From positions 1 to 13,428 of the forward strand of contig CAYNHH010000021.1 in assembly GCA_964397085.1 (NCBI GenBank): 13,428 bases of DNA, read 5' to 3'. This DNA comes from CAILAD01 sp964397085. GTDB lineage: Bacteria; Patescibacteriota; Saccharimonadia; CAILAD01; BJGX01. The first letter of the stretch is position 1. Each line of letters begins with the position of its first letter. The position numbers and the translations under genes were made by a program. The notes under the pieces are model-generated. The model made no database searches, was not told the origin of the DNA, and saw nothing but the letters and a program-made list of their open reading frames with translations. Positions 1 through 4,182 of the stretch are shown in pieces.

Positions 1-253
1 ACTTGAGTGTCTCAGCCACAATCGTTTCATAGGTAGCCATACCTTCTACCTCGGCAGTCTTTTTTTTAACATCTACAGATATTACGCTCGTCATATCACT
101 CACATCTAGTCGTGCTACTTTACCTTGAGCTCGAGTTCTAAAAAGATTGCTGGTTTTCTTCTTTAGGGCAATAGGCTGACCTAGCTGAATAGCTAACTTC
201 AGGTCTCTGAGAAGACGTTTTTTCTTTTGATTATATTGTGTAATTGAACTCAT
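1..253 (-). CDS. FAD-binding oxidoreductase, N-terminal part (cut by window edge)
   Basis: The frame is open from an ATG at 253-251 to the window edge, giving 84 residues of a longer protein. The start reads MSSITQYNQKKKRLLRDLK, a basic leader. After it comes ARLDVSDMTSVISVDVKKKTAEVEGMATYETIVAETLK. The pattern D-x-S-x-M-x-x-V, then x-V-D-x-x-x-x-T-A-x-V-E-G-x-x-T-Y-E, matches the opening of the PCMH-type FAD-binding domain of FAD-linked oxidases (DHCR24/FAD oxidase type, family knowledge). Only the first FAD-domain strands are visible, so the substrate cannot be told. There is no Shine-Dalgarno. The ATG lies 10 nt after the CCA of tRNA-Ser(CGA), with no terminator between, so the gene probably shares a transcript with the tRNA and the hydroxylase upstream. 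The family call is moderate; the reading frame itself is solid. Confidence 0.68.
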   Translation of the reverse strand, partial: MSSITQYNQKKKRLLRDLKLAIQLGQPIALKKKTSNLFRTRAQGKVARLDVSDMTSVISVDVKKKTAEVEGMATYETIVAETLK

Positions 254-263
254 AATATATTAT

Positions 264-353
264 TGGCGGAGAGGGAGAGATTCGAACTCTCGATACGGTT
301 ACCCGCATACTGCTTTTCGAGAGCAGCGCCTTCAACCACTCGGCCACCTCTCC
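264..353 (-). tRNA. tRNA-Ser(CGA)
   Basis: On the minus strand a 7-bp acceptor (GGAGAGG/CCTCTCC), a D-arm with TGGCCGAGTGGTTGAAGGC, an anticodon loop CTCGAAA, a long class II variable arm and GTTCGAATC in the T-arm give serine with anticodon CGA (UCG codons). The discriminator is G and CCA is encoded (266-264). It sits 9 nt after the stop codon of the hydroxylase and 10 nt before the ATG of the oxidase. No separate promoter or terminator is seen, so it is likely cut from a longer mRNA. Confidence 0.95.
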
Positions 354-362
354 GTGCTTCAT

Positions 363-893
363 CTATGATATCACAGCAAAAGTAGAAGATTTCTTCTTGG
401 GCATTTGAGCCGTATATGTGCCAAAGAGTCTGTCCATAAAGAAAAACACTATCCCATAATTAGCCACTCTATAATGATGAATATCATGGAGCTTAGTCAA
501 ATGCTTGAACCAGGCGTATTGCTGTAACCAATGATGCGGCAAATGAAAAGCTTTGTGAAAGTAGCTGACAACAAACTTGGCATACACTAGCCCACCTACA
601 ATTGTGAAAAAGCTATATGGTCTAGGAATGATTATCAAAGCCAAAACAATAAGTATTACCGTCAGGACATACCAGCTCCAAGACTGTGCGCTCGTGTACT
701 TCACCTTATCAGGCCGGAGATCATCTGCAGGATAATCCCTCTCATGATGGCGCACATGACTAACCTGTACAGCTTTACCAGCCATACCCTCATGTTCTAT
801 ATATCTATGCCACAAGTAGCCTGCTACCTCTATTACAAGCGGTCCAAGCAAGAACAGACACAACAACATCAAGAGATATGAGGTAAAATTCAT
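363..893 (-). CDS. Membrane fatty-acid-hydroxylase-superfamily protein (di-iron, histidine motifs)
   Basis: A 176-residue integral membrane protein. It shows the spaced histidine clusters of the fatty acid hydroxylase/sterol desaturase superfamily: H29-x4-H34, H46-V-R-H-H50, H113-x3-H117 and H136-D-I-H-H140. In that family these bind a di-iron centre that hydroxylates or desaturates lipids at the membrane. Helices are predicted near residues 6-28, 75-90 and 95-112. The substrate (fatty acid, sterol-like lipid or carotenoid) cannot be told; the spacing also recalls carotenoid hydroxylases. I chose the ATG at 893 because it begins just before the first helix and a TATACT box lies 6 nt upstream, as in other genes here. 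The frame stays open to 1022, but that extension runs through a structured RNA and its terminator. An ATG at 917 with GAGG 11 nt upstream is the alternative. The neighbours downstream are tRNA-Ser and an FAD oxidase, possibly one redox transcript. Confidence 0.8.
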   Translation of the reverse strand: MNFTSYLLMLLCLFLLGPLVIEVAGYLWHRYIEHEGMAGKAVQVSHVRHHERDYPADDLRPDKVKYTSAQSWSWYVLTVILIVLALIIIPRPYSFFTIVGGLVYAKFVVSYFHKAFHLPHHWLQQYAWFKHLTKLHDIHHYRVANYGIVFFFMDRLFGTYTAQMPKKKSSTFAVIS

Positions 894-899
894 AGATCT

Positions 900-905
900 A
901 GTATA
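900..905 (-). promoter_or_regulatory. Possible -10 box for a leaderless hydroxylase mRNA
   Basis: TATACT on the minus strand ends 6 nt before the ATG at 893. The -35 region at a 17-nt spacing is T-rich (the terminator U-tract of the RNA upstream) and not a consensus match. Transcription would start at or next to the start codon. Support comes mainly from the same arrangement at valS, tsaD and the first Fem gene. Confidence 0.4.
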
Positions 906-922
906 CAAGAAACTCATATACG

Positions 923-951
923 AAAAAACCTCGCTAGCAAAGCCAACGAGG
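923..951 (-). terminator. Intrinsic terminator of the large RNA
   Basis: On the minus strand CCTCGTTGGC and GCTAGCGAGG pair over 10 positions (two G-U) around a TTT loop, followed by six T. The U-tract lies just upstream of the hydroxylase start, so readthrough could feed that gene. Confidence 0.88.
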
Positions 952-1481
952 CCGGTGGGCGGGGCCTCCGAAGAGACCCCGCCCGGGCGAGAGGCGGGTA
1001 TAGTGAAAGCTCGGCCTTCCAAGTACCCTGGTAGATTCTGTCGTCTTGGTAGGCCATTACCCCACCAACTAACAACACCGCCCTACTTAAGCGTTTTCTG
1101 CTGCAGGAGCAGAAGCGATACACGAGTCGCAATGATCCAGACCTTGGAGCGGAGGGTCCAAGACTGGCGTAACTAGGATCCGGCCAGCGCTGGCGGGACG
1201 GGAGGGCGAGGGCCGGATCCTAGAGCTGTAAAGAACTGATCGGCAAGAGTTGTATGCCCAAGCATACTCCTCTCGCCTAACCTTTTGGTCGTGAGCCTTT
1301 GGTGTAAGTTGCCCTGCACCTATCTCTCACATTGACCCTTGGGGCTACCAAGGTTCGTCTCTAGTGTATGATCCTCTTGGGGAGACCAACGCTAGAATAT
1401 TTGGTGTCCGCTTTTATTGCGGTTTTCGCGTGACGATTCGCGAAACATCTTGGAAGGAACGAGGATCCTTTTTGGATCTTA
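923..1481 (-). ncRNA. Unidentified ~560-nt structured RNA
   Basis: A minus-strand transcription unit without a convincing protein, bounded by a consensus promoter (1516-1488) and an intrinsic terminator (951-923). Helices visible in order on the RNA: a 5-bp hairpin 1478-1464; TTTCGCG/CGCGAAA 1445-1424; a two-part hairpin 1277-1242 with 8-bp and 6-bp stems and a TTGG loop; a perfect 13-bp stem CTAGGATCCGGCC (1223-1211 with 1185-1173); an 11-bp stem with one A-A mismatch (1055-1045 with 1023-1013); and a 12-bp stem closed by a UUCG tetraloop (984-957). The 920-1230 part is much richer in G+C than its surroundings. I could not match it to RNase P RNA (no AGGAAAGUCC), tmRNA (no tRNA-like ends) or SRP RNA. 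It could be a stand-alone large RNA or a long leader of the hydroxylase that terminates unless read through. That it is an RNA gene is well supported; the family is unknown. Confidence 0.72.
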
Positions 1482-1487
1482 AGTAGT

Positions 1488-1516
1488 ATTATAGCAATCA
1501 TAAGAGGTATTGTCAA
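1488..1516 (-). promoter_or_regulatory. Consensus sigma-70-type promoter of the large RNA
   Basis: On the minus strand TTGACA (1516-1511), a 17-nt spacer and TATAAT (1493-1488): both hexamers are perfect. The start is expected near 1481. It is the strongest promoter in the window and points to abundant transcription of the RNA. Confidence 0.92.
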
Positions 1517-1546
1517 GTATTATTTACAAAGATTTTGCTTTGAATC

Positions 1547-1594
1547 AAAAAACCAGTATCTACCACCAACTACAAATTAGTAACAAATACTGGT
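1547..1594 (-). terminator. Terminator of tRNA-Arg that includes the CCA end
   Basis: On the minus strand ACCAGTAT (1594-1587, the discriminator and CCA of the tRNA plus 4 nt) pairs with ATACTGGT (1559-1552). An inner ACTA/TAGT stem is possible, and a run of T follows (1552-1547). Confidence 0.75.
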
Positions 1595-1667
1595 GCGCCC
1601 GGCGGGATTCGAACCTACGACCTTCAGTACCGCAAACTGACGCTCTATCCAGCTGAGCTACGGGCGC
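1591..1667 (-). tRNA. tRNA-Arg(GCG)
   Basis: Minus strand: acceptor GCGCCCG/CGGGCGC, D-arm TAGCTCAGCTGGATAGAGC, anticodon stem TCAGT/ACTGA with loop TTGCGGT, T-arm GGTTCGAATCC, discriminator A and encoded CCA. The anticodon is GCG, which reads CGC and CGU. Most bacteria instead use ACG converted to ICG by TadA, so this form is unusual. A weak -10-like TATGAT lies at 1686-1681, after the end of the membrane protein gene. Confidence 0.94.
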
Positions 1668-1715
1668 TTGAACAGATGTAATCATACCCTATTCTTCACT
1701 AAATTACTAGATTAT

Positions 1716-2507
1716 TTAGAATCTGAGTTTTCTAAACAGCTTATCTACAAAATCTTCTCTATTATCTACCTTTGGCAACATTTGACTCAAAGTCTGCTCA
1801 AGCTGATCTATTTGATGCTCGGCAGGCGGCAAGCTTACCAACGTACCAAAGCGCTTATTAGGCACTAGCTCAAGCACAGGCTGGCCGTAATCACTAGTCT
1901 CGTAGTATGAGCCAAAATCATCATACAAGTACTTCTTATCGCCCACAGACACGCCATAATTACTTATTTGATAGCGAAGTGTGCGAGGTGGCCTGTTGGC
2001 AAATATTACAATTGCCACCCCCATCACTGCAAACAAGCCCACAGTAATATACTGCTTGGTAAATATTGCGAGTAGTATTAGTACAGCAAAGAAGCCCGCA
2101 AAGCCAAGGTACCAACCAAGCGGCTTGTGGGTTTGCACAAACTCTGCAGCTTGCCAGCTCATCAGTACTTGTTCAGGAGACTTAGGCTTATCGCTCTCTT
2201 CTTTAGGAGTAGGTTCTCTTTTTGCACTAGTACCAAAATAACTTTTCAGCAAAGATTTCTTCTTTGGCTCAGGCAACTGTCCGCTGTCTGGCTTTTCACT
2301 TGCTCTTTTACCAATCAGCTCAACACCACCTCCGTCAGAGGGAGCGGTGTGGGCATCTACAGGTTCGGTTACCTGCGTATCCAATTCTACTTGCTCTTGC
2401 ATCTTGTCTGGCTCGGTTGTACTTTTATCAAAAGGGTTGGGGGCAGGAGTAAAAGCAGGGTTTGAGGAATCTCGCTCTGCTGGCTTGGGAGTAATTGGTT
2501 TGTCCAT
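1716..2507 (-). CDS. Two-helix membrane protein with disordered N-terminus (Patescibacteria-type, function unknown)
   Basis: 263 residues. Residues 1-115 are proline-, acid- and lysine-rich and probably disordered. They are followed by a short S-W-Q-A-A-E-F-V-x-x-H-K motif, two close hydrophobic helices (about 131-149 and 152-169), and a ~90-residue domain beginning RYQISNYGVSVGDKKYLYDDFGSYY. I associate this layout, W-x-A-x-E-F before a helical hairpin and then a small beta-rich domain, with conserved uncharacterised proteins of CPR bacteria; that is recollection, not a search. The hairpin suggests a membrane anchor with both tails on one side. There is no Shine-Dalgarno. The ATG follows a promoter whose -10 ends 10 nt upstream, so the leader would be only about 3-4 nt. 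tRNA-Arg lies downstream on the same strand. Function is unknown. Confidence 0.82.
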   Translation of the reverse strand: MDKPITPKPAERDSSNPAFTPAPNPFDKSTTEPDKMQEQVELDTQVTEPVDAHTAPSDGGGVELIGKRASEKPDSGQLPEPKKKSLLKSYFGTSAKREPTPKEESDKPKSPEQVLMSWQAAEFVQTHKPLGWYLGFAGFFAVLILLAIFTKQYITVGLFAVMGVAIVIFANRPPRTLRYQISNYGVSVGDKKYLYDDFGSYYETSDYGQPVLELVPNKRFGTLVSLPPAEHQIDQLEQTLSQMLPKVDNREDFVDKLFRKLRF

Positions 2508-2517
2508 ATCATTTACT

Positions 2518-2546
2518 ATTATGCTTCAATGCTCACAAAATGTCTA
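2518..2546 (-). promoter_or_regulatory. Promoter of the two-helix membrane protein gene
   Basis: On the minus strand TAGACA (2546-2541), a 17-nt spacer and CATAAT (2523-2518). The expected start near 2511 leaves a leader of only a few bases before the ATG at 2507. Confidence 0.55.
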
Positions 2547-2582
2547 TCATCTAGATAGTGCTAAAACTAGCTTATTATTCTA

Positions 2583-2622
2583 CCAGAGAGAAAAAGCGCC
2601 ACAAGGCGCTACTTCTCTCTGG
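2583..2622 (-). terminator. Long hairpin with U-tract after a tRNA-Ser 3'-end copy
   Basis: CCAGAGAG (2583-2590) pairs with CTCTCTGG (2615-2622). Inside it AGCGCC and GGCGCT pair around a 4-nt loop. On the minus strand the inner stem is followed by TTTTTCTCTC, a terminator shape. Its outer stem begins with the CCA of the duplicated tRNA-Ser end, so it may be the original terminator of that tRNA. Confidence 0.68.
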
Positions 2623-2638
2623 CGGAGAGGGTGGGATT
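2620..2638 (-). repeat. Exact copy of the 3' end of tRNA-Ser(TGA)
   Basis: The last 19 nt of tRNA-Ser(TGA), including CCA (2801-2783), recur exactly at 2638-2620; identity stops on both sides. The copies are 163 bp apart. A tRNA 3' end displaced downstream is what site-specific integration into a tRNA leaves behind. The 144 bp between holds no gene: a CAGATA/TATCTG hairpin (about 2669-2695) and the present terminator are all I see. Confidence 0.7.
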
Positions 2639-2744
2639 GTTACTAAAGCAACCTTCGTCGGTGCTCGTCAGATAAAAAGCTCACTTTGTATCTGGTCTGC
2701 GCGCCTCCTCCACCGAACCTAAAGCTTCTCATTCAAATTCACAA

Positions 2745-2785
2745 CCATAACAAAAGCCCGAGACAAGCTCGGGTTTTTGTTATGG
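2745..2785 (-). terminator. Terminator of tRNA-Ser(TGA) that includes the CCA end
   Basis: CCATAACAAAA and TTTTGTTATGG flank a CCCGAG/CTCGGG core stem; the whole repeat pairs over about 17 positions with one mismatch. On the minus strand the core is followed by CTTTTGTTAT. On the plus strand it is followed by TTTTT, so it could act both ways. The outer stem contains the encoded CCA of the tRNA. Confidence 0.8.
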
Positions 2786-2872
2786 CGGAGAGGGTGGGAT
2801 TCGAACCCACGAGACCCTTGCGAGCCTGACAGTTTTCAAGACTGTTCCCTTCAACCACTCGGGCACCTCTCC
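2783..2872 (-). tRNA. tRNA-Ser(TGA)
   Basis: Minus strand: acceptor GGAGAGG/CCTCTCC, D-arm GCCCGAGTGGTTGAAGG, anticodon stem ACAGT/ACTGT with loop CTTGAAA (anticodon TGA, UCA and other UCN codons), long variable arm, T-arm GGTTCGAATCC, discriminator G, encoded CCA. No convincing promoter is visible just upstream; it may be transcribed from the tRNA-Ser(GCT) promoter. Confidence 0.95.
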
Positions 2873-2906
2873 AAATCTATTTAATTTTCACCTAGTATTT
2901 TCCCTA

Positions 2907-2932
2907 CAAATCAAAATACTATTTTTGATTTG
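2907..2932. repeat. Inverted repeat between two tRNA-Ser genes
   Basis: CAAATCAAAA (2907-2916) and TTTTGATTTG (2923-2932) are perfect inverse complements around a 6-nt centre. There is no U-tract on either strand, so it is not a standard terminator. It may be an operator or an RNA processing hairpin. Confidence 0.6.
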
Positions 2933-2959
2933 AGAAGGAAGAACTATGCGACAACTGAA

Positions 2960-2981
2960 ATAAATAGCAATTGCTATTTAT
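2960..2981. repeat. 22-bp perfect palindrome between two tRNA-Ser genes
   Basis: ATAAATAGCAA is followed directly by its inverse complement TTGCTATTTAT, an 11-bp-arm palindrome with no spacer. It lies 25 bp after tRNA-Ser(GCT) on the minus strand. Absence of a loop suits a dimeric DNA-binding protein better than a terminator, but a weak terminator (the arm ends in TTTATTT) is not excluded. Confidence 0.65.
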
Positions 2982-3005
2982 GTAAGTATAAGCATAATTT
3001 TGACG

Positions 3006-3098
3006 TGGCGGAGAGGGAGAGATTCGAACTCTCGCGGGGGATTGCTCCCCCCTACCGGTTTAGCAAACCAGCCCCTTCAGCCACTTGGGTACCTCTCC
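3006..3098 (-). tRNA. tRNA-Ser(GCT)
   Basis: Minus strand: acceptor GGAGAGG/CCTCTCC, D-arm TACCCAAGTGGCTGAAGG, anticodon stem CTGGT/ACCGG with loop TTGCTAA (anticodon GCT, AGC/AGU codons), a long variable arm with a GGGG/CCCC stem, T-arm identical to that of tRNA-Ser(CGA), discriminator G and encoded CCA. With CGA and TGA this is the third serine tRNA within 2.8 kb. Confidence 0.95.
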
Positions 3099-3140
3099 GT
3101 ATCTGGTACATGGCTAAAAAGTACCGTGTTATTGTAGCGC

Positions 3141-3168
3141 ATTATACCTAGATTGCCAAGACCAGCAA
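3141..3168 (-). promoter_or_regulatory. Promoter of tRNA-Ser(GCT)
   Basis: Minus strand: TTGCTG (3168-3163), a 16-nt spacer and TATAAT (3146-3141), about 40 nt before the tRNA. A second candidate lies upstream: TTGCAA (3211-3206), 17 nt, TATGAT (3188-3183). The rest of the 199-bp gap down to the TPR gene is A+T-rich and shows no gene or clear terminator. Confidence 0.65.
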
Positions 3169-3297
3169 TAATTGAGTACGCTATCATATATATCAATAGT
3201 AATTATTGCAATAACCTACCATATAAAGCGAAAACAAAACATACATTATAAAATATTAAACTATTCTTGTGAAATGTACTTATGCTTTCCGAGAGTA

Positions 3298-4182
3298 TTA
3301 CTGGTATTTATCAAACTCAAGCTGTTGAAGTCTTTGAAGGTATTCATTAGCCCTACCAGAATCACCACTAAGTCGGTACAGGCTCACGAGCTGCTTATTC
3401 ATTTCTGTATTACTTCGGTCGAGCTCTATCCCCTTTTCAGCACTCGAAATTGCCAACTTTATGTCACCATGGGCAGAAGCTAATCGAGACAAAACTAGCC
3501 AATCTGTCACAGTTTTAGATTCGACAGATTGTAGCTTGCTCTCCCCTATCTTATAGACTTGATTGTTGATCAAAAAATACGCGCTTTCCCTATCACTCAT
3601 CGCTGGTTTTTGCCCAACTAGACTTATTATTTCAGTTTGAGTTCCGCCAAGAATTTGGCACACTATTGCAGCATTTTTTGCGCTCTGACTTTGTAAACTT
3701 AGCTTGCTTGCTTGCGCCGCTTTAGCACAGCCTTCTGCTACTTTTTCTTGATTGAAAAAAGCTATCGCTTCACCAGTCAAGGTATCAGCAGTAGCCTGTT
3801 TCTTACCCGCTTTTTGAAAGAGATCGAGAGCTAAAGGATAATTTTGAGCACTCAGAGCCAATGAGCCAAGCTTGAGATAGTCAGGATTACTACTTGTCTC
3901 ATACACATCAATTGCCCTTTTTATCTCACCTCGAGTCAACCAAAACTGTGCTAATGCGTCAGTAGCTTTAGAGTCACCTCCACCTATCAAGTGAGCTTGC
4001 TCAAGTAGACTGAGCTGGAACATACTTTCATTTGTATCTTGTGACTGAGTAAGCAAGCGATCTACAATACTATATCTGTACACAGTAATTTTAGGGATAG
4101 ATATAACGATCAAAATACCAGCCAGCAAAATTAATACTGTGGCAAATATAAAAAAGCTAGTCTGTGTTTTTGGTTTCTTCAA
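3298..4182 (-). CDS. Membrane-anchored TPR-like repeat protein
   Basis: 294 residues. A basic N-terminus and one hydrophobic helix (about 9-29) suggest an anchor with a large exposed domain. The rest is alpha-helical and repeats the TPR pattern: DALAQFWLTRGEIKRAIDVYE, then LGSLALSAQNYPLALDLFQKAG, then WLVLSRLASAHGDIKLAISSAEKGIELD, then LVSLYRLSGDSGRANEYLQRL. Such repeats bind partner proteins; no catalytic motif is seen. The start codon is TTG at 4182, chosen because GAGG lies 7 nt upstream and the next residues (KKPK) fit a membrane-protein start. The gene overlaps the end of valS by 26 bp, so the two are likely translationally coupled. The partner and whether the domain faces out or in are unknown. 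Confidence 0.85.
   Translation of the reverse strand: MKKPKTQTSFFIFATVLILLAGILIVISIPKITVYRYSIVDRLLTQSQDTNESMFQLSLLEQAHLIGGGDSKATDALAQFWLTRGEIKRAIDVYETSSNPDYLKLGSLALSAQNYPLALDLFQKAGKKQATADTLTGEAIAFFNQEKVAEGCAKAAQASKLSLQSQSAKNAAIVCQILGGTQTEIISLVGQKPAMSDRESAYFLINNQVYKIGESKLQSVESKTVTDWLVLSRLASAHGDIKLAISSAEKGIELDRSNTEMNKQLVSLYRLSGDSGRANEYLQRLQQLEFDKYQ

Noticed and set aside
894..1022. N-terminal extension of the hydroxylase frame to 1022
   Set aside because: It crosses the UUCG hairpin and the terminator of the RNA; the extra residues are G/P/R-rich from G+C-rich helices, and a plausible start lies right before the first membrane helix.
955..1176. Short open frames on both strands in the G+C-rich stretch
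   Set aside because: The stretch is an RNA gene with promoter, terminator and helices; no ribosome site or protein-like composition.
923..1481. RNase P RNA, tmRNA or a 16S rRNA pseudogene
   Set aside because: No AGGAAAGUCC/ACAGAA-GGCUUA pair as in RNase P, no tRNA-like ends as in tmRNA, and the 16S resemblance is limited to about 28 nt.
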